Shown here: positions 19,290 to 29,980 of the stretch, piece by piece
Numbering within the stretch: the first letter of the stretch is position 1
How the letters are laid out: each line of letters starts with the position of its first letter
Source of the DNA: Phascolarctos cinereus
Taxonomy: Eukaryota; Chordata; Mammalia; Diprotodontia; Phascolarctidae
Reading direction: 5' to 3'
Assembly: GCF_002099425.1 (NCBI RefSeq)
Contig: NW_018344105.1
Location: 6,636,501 to 6,700,500, forward strand
DNA length: 64,000 nucleotides
The notes under the pieces: model-generated
What the model was told of the DNA's origin: nothing
The model's input: the letters and a program-made list of their open reading frames with translations, nothing else
Databases searched by the model: none
Program-made: the position numbers and the translations under genes

Positions 19290-22095
19290 GTTATGGAACA
19301 ATTCAAAATCTCAGAAAGACTCAGAGAAATAAAATTTACAAAGGAAGGAATTAGGAAGGAATTTGGGTCAAATTAAAGCTCTCAAGCAGAGCATTTATCA
19401 CAGATTTTTAAAACAATTTGCAGACTAGGAAAAATAGAATCTATTATGGAGAATTTTCCTAAAGAAGCGAAAGAGAGATTAACAGATTTAGAACACAAAA
19501 TACTGAAGTGGAGGAAAATTTGGCAGAAGAGAAGCAAAGGGCAATAATTTTAAAAGAACACATAAATTCTGTATAAGCCAAAGTGACTGATCTTAAAGGC
19601 AGGATGTGCAGAGAGAACTTAAGGATTATAGGTCTCCCAGAAGAACATGATAAATCAGAAACCATGAGTACCACAATGCAAGAAATAATATAAGAATATT
19701 GTCCAGAACTTCTGAATATGGACAGCAAAACATCAATTCAAAGAATCCACAGATTGCTGCCAGAAGAGGAAAAAACCAAAACCAGAAAACCCATGCTCCA
19801 CACTCTTAAGACATATTGTGGTTAAATTTAACAATTTCAATGTCAAATTTTGTAAGTAGAGAGGAGAAAGACCTTCAAATATGAAGGAAAGGCAAGTTGA
19901 ATAACATTATTACACTGAATTTACAAGAAATCAGAGAAGGAAAGGGACCAACATATTTCGCAAGGCAATTGAGCTCAAGCTGCGATCTCAGAATTACATA
20001 CCCTTAAAACCCTTAGTCTTGTAAAGAAAAGATGGACATTTAAATCAACAAGAAGAGACATTAGAGTCATTAAAAAAACCACACAACAACCCAGAAGTGA
20101 ACAGATTTGATTTGCAGCCACCCTAAACGGAAGTACAAGAAAAAGTATACACTGCTACTGAGAGAAGACTAAATAATAAAAGTACTTCTTTTAGGTTTAT
20201 AGTTTGTTGTTTATATGGAAAAGAGAAAAGATAGTTTTGTCAGGGTAAAAGGAAAAACAGAGAACTCATCAAAGGAAAAAAGACCTAAGGGACTAAATAT
20301 TTCAGGGGAAATTAAAGACTCAGAAGCAGCAAAGGTGGAATATTTTCCTGTAGGTCAATCAGTATCTTTTGTGGGATAAAAATAGCAGAGTAGGAGATTA
20401 TGGTAAGGAAAAGAATTGAGGTAGAAGCAGAAGGAAATGAATGATGCACCCCTACCAAGTTCATGGTTGAACAGTGTTGTTTTCATTAAGAAAAGAACAA
20501 TAAAGCAATGAATGGGGTATACAGTTTAAAAAACTTGAATAATGACATCAAAAATCTCCAACTAAATAACAAAATAGAAATTCTAAAAATTAAGGAAGAG
20601 ATTAATAAAATTGAAAAGGAAACAACTATTGAATTGATGAACCTAGGAGTTGTTTAAAAAAACTAATAAAATAGCTAATCTGATTTTTAAGAATGAATAA
20701 AACCAAGTTGTATGAAAATACAATCACAACAATCGAAAAAGAAATTATCAGTAATTATTTTGCCCAGTTATATGCTAATAAAACTGATAACTCAGAAGAA
20801 ATATATACTCTTTTTTTAAAAGAAATACTTTAAATAACAAGATACCCAGATTATCAAAAGAAAAAAAATGGGCTATTTAAATAACCTAGTATCAGAAAAA
20901 AGAAATTGAATAAGCCATAAGTAGACTAAAGAAAAAAATCTTCCAGGACTAAATAGGTTTGCAAGTAAATTCTAGCAAACATTCAAAAACAAATAATTCC
21001 AATACTATATAAACTTCTTAATAGGAAAAGAAGGCACCCTTCTAATCCTTTTATATGAGACAAGTATGGTCTTGATACGCAAGCCAAGGAGAGACAAAGC
21101 AGAGACAGAAAACCTTAGACCTCATTCCCTAATGAGCATTAATGCAAACATATTAAATGAAGTATTAACAAGTAGAGTATAACAACCTATTAGAGAGATT
21201 ATACACTATGACCAAATTGGGTTTATTGCCAGGATTGCAGGATTAGTTCAACATAAGGAAGACTATAAATATAATAAACCACGTTAATACTAGTAATAAA
21301 ACTCATATGATTATATCAATGGATGCTGAAAAGGCAAAATTCAATACCATTTGTATGAAAAAACAGTAGAAATCATAGGAATTAATCTTTCCTTAATGTT
21401 GTAAATAATAGCTAAATCCAAGAGCAAACATTATTTGTAATGGAGAAAAAGTAGAGACCTTTTCATTAAGATTAGGGCTAAGACAGAGATGCCCATTATA
21501 ACCCCTAATATTTAATATAGTTATAGAGGTGTTAACTATTGCAGTAAAACAAGTAAAAGAAATTGAGAGTATAAGCATAGGAAAAAAAATTGTGCTTTTG
21601 CAGATGATATGATGGGTTACTTAGAGAATCTTAGATAGTCAGGTTGCAGGATGAAAAAGCTACAAACATCATTAGAATTCCTATATATAACCAGTAAAAC
21701 CTAGCAGGAAGAGCTAGAAAAAGAATTCCATTCAAAATAACTACAGAAGCTTTGAAATATTTGATATTCACCCAGAGACTATATGAAAATGCTCTTTGCA
21801 GAAATAAAGCCATACCTAAATAATTGGAGAAACATTAATTGCTCATGGGTAGGTTGAGCCAATGCAATATAAATAACAATTCATATGGAAGGACAAAAGG
21901 TAAAGGATCTCAAGAGGAATAATCGTTATCTCTGAGAACATACACTAACAAAATAGGAAAAGAAGATTAATGAACTGAACATACAAAAATAATTCATTAT
22001 GATTAGTTGAATTTTTTTTTTTACCAAGCATTCAAAGATGGTTACACATTGGGAAAACAAAAAATATAAAAACTAGAACATCCCCAAATCACATG
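19290..22095 (+). mobile_element. L1 LINE, internal part with ORF1 and ORF2 relics
   Basis: Sense L1 without intact frames. ORF1-like material at 19440-20100 includes a piece reading LRIIGLPEEHDKSE (19620-19660). ORF2 follows from about 20520. The reverse transcriptase part is recognisable: KPRRDKAETENLRPHSLMSI (21075-21150; L1 family 'KPGRD...RPISLMNI'), DQIGFIA at 21208-21228, MIISMDAEKA near 21310, and the catalytic motif FADDMMGY at 21597-21620. AT-rich. The L1 3' end is missing. Confidence 0.9.
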
Positions 22096-22119
22096 ATTAC
22101 CAATTAATCAGTCTTGTAC

Positions 22120-22620
22120 CCCAGGAAGCTTCGGGGATTAACAGAAAAGGCCCCTCTCACTCTGGGGAAGGGGGAGCAGTACAGGACTGGAGGCGTCCCA
22201 GCAAGCCAGTGGCAAGCCCCACCTCGACATACCAAGGGGAAATCCTGAGACCCAGGTCAGTGGAGCAGGCAAGTGCCAACACCAGGACCTCCCTCCCCCC
22301 CAAGCCTCAGTACAGGCAGGGGGTACAGGTAGGGGAACCGGTAGACGCCAGCTCAGAAAACCACCACGGGCAACAGCATTCTCCAGTAGCGAAATTCCAG
22401 AAGGCAAAGCTCCAGGCTGACAGACATCCACCAGCATCGAAACATCCCTGTGCAAGGCCCAGGCGAGCAGGAAAAGAAGTGTAGGTAAGTGCCTCCTTCA
22501 CTCCAGCAGGAGAGCTCAACGTTTCTTTTTGTTTATTTTTTTGTAAAAGGGCAGAAAATTAGGTGAAGATTATGAATACTAAGGGAGGCAGTGGTAGAAA
22601 GCAAAATTCTACTGAGGAGG
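22120..22620 (+). other. GC-rich segment abutting the L1, probably retroelement 5' leader
   Basis: The composition switches abruptly from AT-rich L1 to GC-rich sequence (22120-22510), then CTCAACGTTTCTTTTTG and an A/G-rich stretch with AAGATTATGAATACTAAGGG. This order resembles an L1 5' leader followed by the start of ORF1, but I could not confirm it. TAG|GTAAGT at 22481-22489 is donor-like by chance or design. No recognisable protein in its frames. Confidence 0.3.
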
Positions 22621-22678
22621 GAAAGGGAGAAGGGAGGTAAAATAAGGGTGGACTCAGTGATCCCCAGGGTCCCTAGTA

Positions 22679-22948
22679 GGCAGCTGGGTGGTCCAGTGAA
22701 TAGAGCACCTGGAATCAGGAAGAGCTGGCTTTAAATCCAGTCTCAGACTTACTAGCTGTGTGACCCTGGGCAAGTCACTTAATCTCCATTTGCCTCAGTT
22801 TCCTCATCTGTAAAATGGGATCATAATAGCACCTTGCTCACAGGGTTGTTTTGAGGATAAAATGACATAATAATTGTAAAACATTTAACAGAGTGTCTGG
22901 TACATAACAAGCAGTACATAAATGCTGGTTCTTATTATTTTCATCATT
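22679..22948 (+). mobile_element. CORE-SINE, full length
   Basis: GGCAGCTGGGTGGTCCAGTG, TTTAAATCCAGTCTC, GTGTGACCCTGGGCAAGTC, TTTCCTCATCTGTAAAATGGG, CTCACAGGGTTGTTTTGAGG, GTACATAAATGCTGG, TTCTTATTATT. It has the tRNA-derived head of the short SINE plus the complete CORE and tail of the MIR/THER1 type. Confidence 0.9.
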
Positions 22949-23344
22949 TGTGCTATTTAGCTTGTACAATTTGTCTTTTTTAAATCCGTTCATGTGTACT
23001 TTACAAAACTTTCTATTATACTGATCCATAATTTATAGGTGATTTTTAGTGTGTGGTTTGTGGCCATTTCTGTTTTTTAAAATGTGGTCCTTGAGCACAG
23101 TCTGGTAAGAAACCCAAACCTTATATCATTCTGTATCAGGGAAAATTAGATTCAGCTTGCATACTTTCAATGTGTAGCATCTTTTCCATGAATGTAACCT
23201 ACCGGAAGTGTGAGGACAATCTGTACAATTAGTTAACTATCACCCTTTTACTCCCTAACAATTAAAGCTTTCAAACAGCGGGAAATAAAGCTTTGGAGCA
23301 AAAAAGAAATGAAGAGTGGGTGGAAGGTAGCCTTAGACTGGAAG
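22949..23344. other. No recognisable feature
   Basis: AT-rich single-copy-looking sequence with no exon, CpG or repeat signature I can name. Confidence 0.35.
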
Positions 23345-24490
23345 GTACTAATAGTTATGGGCAGGCTTGGAAAGGCCTTCTGGAGGAGGTAGTGCTTAAG
23401 CTGAGTCTTTTTTAAGATTACATTTTATTTTTTGCAATTAATAAGCATGTATTTTCTTTCCCTCTTACCTCCCATAATTCAGCAATTCCCCAATTGATGG
23501 GCACTTCCTTAGTTTCTAGTTCTTTGCCTCCTCAAAAAGAGCTTTCTTACAAATATATCTCATTTTATGTGAACAACAACCCTGGGAGGTAAGTGCTCTT
23601 ATCCTCATTTTACAGATGAGGAAACTGAGGCAGGCAGAGATTAAGTGACTTGCCAAGGGGTCACACAGCTAGCAAGTGTCTGAGACAGAATTTGAACTCA
23701 TCTTCCTGACTCTAGGTCTAGCAGTCTATCCGTCATGCCTCCTAGTTGCCTCCAGTAAAGGGTATCAGACTTTTATCAGAAAAACTTGCTGCAAAGCATT
23801 TTTCTCTCAGTTAACTATTCCCTTTCTGGGCAAAGAGAAAGGAGGTGGTGATAAGTGGGAGGGCAAATTAAGGGATGCAGTGGTCAAAGCAAAGCACTTT
23901 TGAGAGGGACAGAGTTAAAAAAAGGGAGAACTATTCCCTTCCTAGTGTTAGCTTTATTGGCTTTTGTTTGTGCAAAATTTAAAAAACTTTATACAATCAG
24001 AATTGTCTTTTATCTTTTGTGATCCTTTCTGTCTCTTGTTTGGTTGCGAATCCTTCCCCTATCCATAGTTCTGAAAGGTAATTTCCTTGTTCTTGCAATT
24101 TGTTTATGATGTGATGTTTTATATGTAAGTCATGTATACATTTGATGAATTTCTGTATGGTGTAAAGTGTTGATTTGAACTTAATTTCTCCCACAACGTT
24201 CTCCAGTTTTCCCAGAAGTTTTTGTCCACAGAGTCCTTCCCCTGGTGCCTGAGCTGTCTTTAAGGAAGCCAAATACCCTTAACAGGTGGAGCATTACTGA
24301 CTTGGTGGTCTAGCTATTGCAAAGGCATGGAGGTAAGAGATGGAGTGTCATGTGAGAAATAGCAATAGCTGGACTATAGTGTGTAGAGGGGGTTAATGTG
24401 TTAAAAAACTGGAAGGGGCCAGGTTGGGAAGAACTTTAAATACCAGAGAGGAGTTTTCTCTTTGAGCCTAGAGGCAGTAGGGAGTTTAGA
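23345..24490 (-). mobile_element. L2 (-) interrupted by L1 (-) and a CORE-SINE (-)
   Basis: Outer element: antisense L2 at 23345-23405 (GGAAAGGCCTTCTGGAGGAG, TTAAGCTGAGTC) resuming at 24258-24490 (GGAAGCCAAATACCC, AACTGGAAGGGGCCAGG, TTTGAGCCTAGAGGCAGTAGGG). Inside it, 23406-24257 is antisense L1: CAATTCCCCAATTGATGGGC at left and ORF2 sequence TTTTATCTTTTGTGATCC, CTGTCTCTTGTTTGGTTG, GTTTTCCCAGAAGTTTTTG at right, with a deletion between. A CORE-SINE (TTTTACAGATGAGGAAACTG, 23555-23755) sits inside the L1. Three layers of insertion. Confidence 0.8.
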
Positions 24491-24494
24491 TCTT

Positions 24495-24625
24495 TTTAGA
24501 TCTATTATCAATAGATATATAAAAAGCCTTTGACATATTACAACATAAATTTATGCTGAAAAACCCTACAAAGCATAGGCATAGAAGAACATTTAATAAT
24601 ATGAGTAAAAGTATGTTTCTAAAAC
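24495..24625 (+). mobile_element. L1 ORF2 fragment
   Basis: CTATTATCAATAGATATATAAAAAGCC matches the ISIDAEKAFD region of L1 ORF2 (pieces: CTATTATCAATAGATA, AAAAAGCCTTTGACA); AAGCATAGGCATAGAAG and TTTCTAAAACCAATAGC continue the order. Short and decayed. Confidence 0.65.
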
Positions 24626-24629
24626 CAAT

Positions 24630-25545
24630 AGCTAGACTCATAGATCAGGGAAAGGTAGATACAATTTACTTAGATTTTAGCTAATCATCTGACAGTGTCT
24701 TTCATGCTGTTCTTGTGGACAAAAGGATATGTTCCAAATGATAGCACTGTTAGTTGGTTCTGAATCGGTTGAATGGCCAAGTCGAAAGAGTAATCATTGA
24801 TTATTAAATTTTGGCTTGGACAGATGTCTCAAATGAAGTGCCTCAGGTAATCTGTGTTTGGCCCTGTGCTACATAATATTTGTATCGGTGACTTGGGTAA
24901 AGGTTTCAGTGGCATTATTGTCAAATTTGCAGGTAACACAGATTTCAGAGGGATGACTGTCATGCTAATGATGACAATGGATAGAGCACAGGGCTTAGAG
25001 TTAGGGAGCCCCAAGTTTGAATCCTGCCTCAGACACATACTAGCTCTATGACCCCGGGCAAGTCACTCAATCTTTCTGTGCCTCAGTTTCCCCATCTGTA
25101 AAATGGCAATAATAGTAGTCGTTATGAGGATCAAATGAGTTAACATAGATAAAGTGCTTTGCAGACCTTAAACCACTACATAAATGCTAGCTGTTTTGAT
25201 TATAGCTATTATTAGAGCCAGGCTACAAAAAGAAACTGGCAGGTTGGAACCTGATTAAACATGTAATCTGATAAAATTTGACAAGTGCAGAATTGTATAC
25301 ACGAGCACAACAATTTCCCAGGTACATGGTGGGGTGGTACATCAGTTTGTCTGAATGAAATATATGGGCTTCAGTGGGCCGTATTATGAGTGAGCAGGGT
25401 TATATGACTGCCCCCAGAGTGAATGAGAACTTCAGCTGCCTTGAGGGACAAGCGATAACCCTCTTGTACTATGTCCTGGTCAGCTCATACCTTGAGCACT
25501 GTAAATGTACAGAAGAATCTCTGCTGATGAATGTTGTCATTAGTG
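24630..25545 (+). mobile_element. CR1/L3 LINE reverse-transcriptase region, split by a SINE
   Basis: Sense CR1-type RT relic. GATACAATTTACTTAGATTT corresponds to DTIYLDF. The frame at 24854 reads FGPVLHNICIGDLGKG and KFAGNTD, matching LGPVLFNIFINDL and the catalytic KFADDTK of the family, with the aspartate pair lost. After a CORE-SINE (24970-25200) the same LINE resumes at 25205 with GCCAGGCTACAAAAAGAAAC and later TACTATGTCCTGGTCAGCTC. The reading frame is broken many times. Confidence 0.8.
24970..25200 (+). mobile_element. CORE-SINE inside CR1
   Basis: CAATGGATAGAGCACAGGGC, CCAAGTTTGAATCCTGC, GACCCCGGGCAAGTCAC, AAATGGCAATAATAGTAG, TGCTTTGCAGACCTTAAAC, ATAAATGCTAGCTG. Full length. Confidence 0.88.
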
Positions 25546-25554
25546 GAATGGGCT

Positions 25555-25735
25555 AGCTTGAGAAGTGCTAGATTGTGAGCTGAGAGGGACCAGAGAGGCT
25601 GCCTGTTCCAGATGAGGAAACTCAGTGACTTGTTGAGGGTCTCACAAGGCATAAGTAGCCTAGCCAGGGGTCAGAGCCAGGTCTTCCCACTCTAAGTTCA
25701 GCACCCTTTCTGCTGTGCTGCACTGCTTCTGCATA
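25555..25735 (-). mobile_element. CORE-SINE
   Basis: Antisense: AGATGAGGAAACTCAGTGAC, GTTGAGGGTCTCACAAGGC, GTTCAGCACCCTTTCTGC. Diverged. Confidence 0.7.
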
Positions 25736-25782
25736 GGTAAAGGGATGCAAACAGAGGCCGGATGACCACTTTGGGGGTGTTT

Positions 25783-25850
25783 TAGAAGTAATTCTCATTG
25801 AAGGACACATTGGGCTAGAATGTGGCCTCGAGGCCACAGGTTGCCCACTT
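25783..25850. mobile_element. hAT-like fragment
   Basis: GAATGTGGCCTCGAGGCCAC and GGTTGCCCACTTCTGG resemble a widely spread short DNA-transposon relic in mammals. Too short to classify firmly. Confidence 0.35.
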
Positions 25851-25884
25851 CTGGGGTTGAGTGAGTCTGTGGTTCATCTTTTCT

Positions 25885-26172
25885 CTCTGTGCAGGAAGTC
25901 CCTTCTATGACATTCATCCCTGACAAGTGATTAGCCAGGTTGTGCCTGAACAACTCCATTAAGAAACTACTCACTACACTTTGAGGGAGCCTGTTCTGTA
26001 ACAAGCCTGCTTGTTAGAAAATTCTTCCTTATTTTGAGATGAACTCAGCTCCCTTCCAGCCTTGACCTGTTCCCCCCAGTTCTGGCCTTTGCAGCTCTGT
26101 GGGATGCCCCCGTATCATCTTCTTTTTGGGCATGTGATGGAGCCCACCTGTCTGAGAGCTGCCTGGCCTCTC
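25885..26172 (-). mobile_element. CR1/L3 LINE fragment
   Basis: Antisense CR1: AGTCCCTTCTATGACATTC, GTGATTAGCCAGGTTGTGCC, TTGTTAGAAAATTCTTCC, CCAGTTCTGGCCTTTGC. Confidence 0.65.
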
Positions 26173-26867
26173 TCCCCCCTCCTCCCCACAGACACACCCA
26201 GACCGGATGGGGCAGAGCACTGACTATCTCGACCAGATGCTCTTGCTATGTGGTGTGCAAAACGAAGCTGGGGAATTGTTCTCAGAGAGGAATTTGACCA
26301 ATGCAATAAAAAGGCTGCAATGAAAGTGTGCTAATGGGAGCTGTCAGCAACAAGGGGCTGGCCCTGGTTCCCAGGGGAATTCCAAAGACCTAATGAGCCT
26401 GTTAGCTAGGAGGGGAAAGGGAAGAAGAACAATTATTCTAACAGATGAGAGCTTTCCTCCCTCTCTGGCTCTATCTGACTACCACAGGGCCTCTCTCTGG
26501 TTGCTTATAAATGACAGCCTCGTTGGGCTCTGGTGGGGGCCTGTGATGCACACTTGGACCTGGGTCCCCTCTCTGGCAGGCCAGGTTGGTGTGGGCAAGG
26601 CTGGGATCTCTTTGATAATTAACACCTCCTCTCACCCCCAGTCAGGCTCAGATGCAGGCCAGCTGGCTTCCTCTGTCTTTCTCTGACAAAGATGAGAGAA
26701 CCTATTCAATACCCTCTTCCTTTTCTCTCCACCTGAGAAGTTATCAGACCTGACCTCAGCCAGGTGTTATTGGGGGAAATTCTTACCAGATCTGTTCACA
26801 CCAAGGTAGAAATGGCTGATAGTGGCTTACTGGGCCAGCTCTTTAAAAGGGATGCCTTTTGGTATAC
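26173..26867. other. Single-copy block
   Basis: Nearly 700 bases without a recognisable repeat. The part 26255-26420 (AATGCAATAAAAAGGCTGC, GTGTGCTAATGGGAGCTGTC) could be a regulatory element. Frames of up to 97 codons show no family signature. Confidence 0.35.
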
Positions 26868-27310
26868 GGTTTAGGTCTCAGCCCTGCCCAGCTAAGTAAC
26901 TTCAGGCAGGTCACTTCACTACTCTGGGTCTGAGTTTCTTCTGTGACAGTGATGGAGTGGGAACGCTAATGCTGTTTTAGGCTGCTTTAATATCAGTCCA
27001 GTGACTGATCTAGGAACATCTAGGCTGTATCATTCCCATGTATGGTGCTCCTGCCGCAGCTATACTGGCGTGTCCACGTGTCGTGTTTTAGGAAGAGCAT
27101 TGCCAAGCTGGAGCGTCCAGAGGAGCTGGAGGAGCAGGACGCTAAGTGGACTAGAGAGCCAGAGAAACTGAAGGAACTGGGATGCAGGTGCTTAAAGGGC
27201 TATCATGTGAAAGAGGGACTGCCTTATTCTGCCTGGTGGAGGTGGGGGTTACTATGGAGAACCTACTGAGATACAGATTTCAGGGCAAATTTCCTAACAG
27301 TTAGAGCTTC
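26868..27310 (+). mobile_element. CORE-SINE scrap then CR1/L3 LINE
   Basis: 26868-26950 is a decayed CORE-SINE (AAGTAACTTCAGGCAGGTC). From 26964 a sense CR1: GCTAATGCTGTTTTAGGCTGC, TAGGAAGAGCATTGCCAAGC, GAAACTGAAGGAACTGGG, GGGCTATCATGTGAAAGAG, TTTCCTAACAGTTAGAGC. The 75-codon frame at 27042 belongs to this LINE and is not a gene. Confidence 0.7.
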
Positions 27311-27324
27311 CTAGATGACAAGCA

Positions 27325-27595
27325 GTCAGCTAGGTGCCACTGCAGGGAATAGAGCATTGGGCCTGGAGTGAGGAAGACTCATCTTCCTGAGTTCCAATGT
27401 GACCACTGACACCTACTAACTGTATCACCCTGGGCAAGTCACTTCACCCCGTTGGGCTCGGTTTCCTCATCTGTAGAATGAGCTGGAGAAGGAAGTGCAA
27501 AGCACTCCAGTATCTCTGCCAAGAAAACCCCCACTGGGGTCACAAAGAGTCAGTCACATCTGAAAAACAACTGAACAGCAAAGACAAGATTTATT
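27325..27595 (+). mobile_element. CORE-SINE with RTE/BovB-like tail
   Basis: Sense order: CAGCTAGGTGCCACTGCAGG, TCATCTTCCTGAGTTCC, CCCTGGGCAAGTCACTTC, TCCTCATCTGTAGAATGAGC, then the tail AGCACTCCAGTATCTCTGCC, GGGGTCACAAAGAGTCAG, AACAACTGAACAGC. The tail matches the 3' end shared by RTE-clade LINEs and their SINE partners in ruminants and marsupials. Confidence 0.82.
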
Positions 27596-27639
27596 AAGCG
27601 GAGTGTCTAGTCAGGGCGTCTGCCCTGCCAGTGGCTCAA

Positions 27640-27765
27640 CTGTTTACTACCTATATGACCTTAGGCAAGTCACTTCCCTTCCCTGTGCTTTAGTTTCTTC
27701 CTCTGTAAAATGAGGGGAGTTAGATGATAGGATTTCTGAGGTTCCTTCAGACTTTACATCTATGT
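27640..27765 (+). mobile_element. CORE-SINE
   Basis: TATATGACCTTAGGCAAGTC, TTCTTCCTCTGTAAAATGAGG, and the LINE-like tail GATTTCTGAGGTTCCTTC. Confidence 0.75.
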
Positions 27766-27814
27766 TCTTTCTGTGCTCAGAGCTGTGTGCTGGAGCCCAG
27801 AAGGAAAGAAGCAA

Positions 27815-28960
27815 GTGGTAAGTACATGCTGTGTACACAGAGCCCTGTGCTAGGAGGGAAGGAAAGGAAAGGAAGGCTAGGAAGGAAGCATTTATTAAGC
27901 ACTGACTATGTTAACAGAGCCCTGTGCCAGGGCTAGGAGAAATAAAGAGCTTGCATTTTACTGGGTGATGGAGGGAGGTCTAACCAACACACAGATCAGT
28001 ACATAGTATCCAAAGCAGTCAGTAAGCCAGCTAGCGTTCATTAAGTGTTTGCTGTGTGCCAGGCACTGTGCTAAGCAATGGGAATACAAAGAAAGGCAAA
28101 AGACAGTCCTGATCTCTCAGAGCTCACAGTCTAATGGGGGAGACAAAATACAAACAATTATGGACAGACAAGCTATATACTGGATAAATTGGAAATAATC
28201 AGTGCAGTTGGGGGAGATTAAGAAAGGCTTCTTGCAGAAGGTGGAATTTTAGGTAGGCCTTAAAGGAAGCTGAGAGGGCAGGAGGCAGAGATGAAGAGGG
28301 AGAGAGTTCCAGGTATGGGAGACAAGAAGTACAAAAACTTGGAGGTGGGAAATGGAACATCAAGGGAGCCCGTATCACTGTATCTCAGAGTAGTGGGGGT
28401 AGGGGGGTAGGTAACGTGTAAGAAGACTGGAAAGGCAGGAAAGGGCAAGGTAAGAGAGAGGATTTTCTATTTGATTCTGGAGGCACTGGAATTGATTGAA
28501 TGGGGAGGACATGATCAGACTTGTGTTTTGGGAAGATCACTTTGAGAGCTAAGTGGAAGATGGATTGGAGTGGGAGGTACCAGAGGTAGGGAGACCAAGC
28601 AGCAGGCTAGAGCCGTAATCCCAGTCTGAGGTGATGAGGGCTTGCACCCAGGGTGGTAGTGGTACCAGGAGAGAGAAAGGGCACCCATAAGAGATGTTGG
28701 GAAGGTAGAATGGGAGGTAAGAGAGAAAGAGGAATCAAGGATGCTGCCCAGGCTGAGAGCCCAGGTGATTGGCAGGATGGTTGGGAAAGAAGAAGAGGAG
28801 AGGGGGTGGAGTTTCGTTTGGGACCCTTTGAGCTAAGATGGCCATGAGACTTGATGGGATCAGCCAAAGGACTCCAGTCCAATTGGAGGCCGTTAGCTGG
28901 AGGGAGGCAGCAATAGCGAAAGGTTCCATGGAGGAAGGTGCAGGTAAGTGGGGTCTTGAA
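27815..28960 (-). mobile_element. L2 LINE, long antisense copy with repeated tails
   Basis: From 28012 a long antisense L2: CATTAAGTGTTTGCTGTGTGCC, ACAGTCCTGATCTCTCAG, GCTATATACTGGATAAATTGG, AAGGCTTCTTGCAGAAGGTGG, GGACATGATCAGACTTG, GAGGTGATGAGGGCTTGC. Just left are two further truncated tails (27815-27870 and 27885-28000: AAGCATTTATTAAGCACTGAC) around a GGAAG-rich microsatellite. Frames here are antisense LINE noise. Confidence 0.8.
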
Positions 28961-29114
28961 GTATGGAACAGAAGGACTCGGGTGGAAATGAGGAGGGAGG
29001 GGTTATTTATTTACTTTCAAGTGCTAGAGAAATGTGAGTCATTATTAGCCCAGACCCCCTTCTGAAGTGAAGCTGCCTTTTGAGCTGTGGGCATACATCC
29101 TGATGTCAAGGCGC

Positions 29115-29521
29115 AAGAGGGAATCTTTTATTTTTTTATTTTTAACATGTGTTTTTAAAACTTTGGGTTACAGATTTTCTCCCTTCCTCCCTCCCCACCC
29201 ACCCTCATTGAAAAGGCAAGCATCTCGATACAGGTTATAGATGTGTAGACATGCAAAACACTTCCATAGTAGTCCTGTTGTAAAAAACTAAGTATATTTC
29301 CCTTCATCCTATCCTACCGCCCCCCTCCCCCCGTTTATTCTATTCTCTCTTTTGACCCTGTCCCTCCTGAGAAGTGTTTGCTTTTGATTATCCCCTCCCC
29401 CAATCTGCCCTCCCCTCTATCAACCCCCTGCTCTCTTGTCCCCTTCCCTCCTTATTTTCCTGTAGGGTAAGATAGATTTCCACACCCCATTGTGTATGTT
29501 ATTCTAAGAGGGAATCTTTTA
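29115..29521 (-). mobile_element. 5'-truncated L1-lineage insertion with perfect 16-bp TSD
   Basis: The TSD AAGAGGGAATCTTTTA lies at 29115-29130 and 29506-29521. Between them, the insert starts with a T-rich tail (antisense poly-A) and carries TTTTAAAACTTTGGGTTAC, AGGCAAGCATCTCGATACAGG, CTTCCATAGTAGTCCTGTTG, CCTCCTGAGAAGTGTTTGC and TGTAGGGTAAGATAGATTTC. This is a 3' end type seen in marsupial L1-lineage/HAL1-like elements. The exact TSD suggests a fairly recent insertion. Confidence 0.85.
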
Positions 29522-29539
29522 AACAAGGCTTTGTTATCT

Positions 29540-29980
29540 AGAGTGGTGGCAAAGGCATTGGATTTGGAGTCAGAAGACTTAGGTTTGAAATATGACCTGT
29601 GTGACTTTAACCCAGCACGTCTTCCATCTGGTCCTCAGTTTCTCCATCTGTTCAGTGAGGGAGTTGGTCTGCAATCAACCAATTGCTCAAACAACAGACA
29701 TTTATTAAGCACCTACTCTGAATTCTTAACCTGAGGTCCGTGTTCCTGGGGGAGGGAGCTGTGGATAGATTTCAAGGCATCTATGAACTTGGATGGGAGC
29801 AAATTACATCTTTATTTGATTGAAATTTAGCGTTTATTTAAATTATAAATGTAAAAAATATTGAGAAAGGATCCCTAGGCTTTACCAGATTGCCAAAGGG
29901 GTCCAGAGCACAAGGGGTTAAGAATCCCTGGCTTACAGTATATCTGAGGCCCCTTGTAGCTTTGACATTCTATGATCATC
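29540..29980 (+). mobile_element. CORE-SINE split by L2 tail and MER91-like MITE
   Basis: CORE-SINE from 29540 (TTGGATTTGGAGTCAGAAG, CTCAGTTTCTCCATCTG); its LINE-like end reappears at 29935-29980 (CCCCTTGTAGCTTTGACATTC). Between are a short antisense L2 tail (29688-29720, ACATTTATTAAGCACC) and a palindromic MER91-like element in antisense (29722-29930: TTCTTAACCTGAGGTCCG ... AGGGGTTAAGAATCCC). Confidence 0.7.

Noticed and set aside
27042-27269. 75-codon frame resembling a coiled-coil protein
   Set aside because: It is the C-terminal part of a CR1/L3 LINE.
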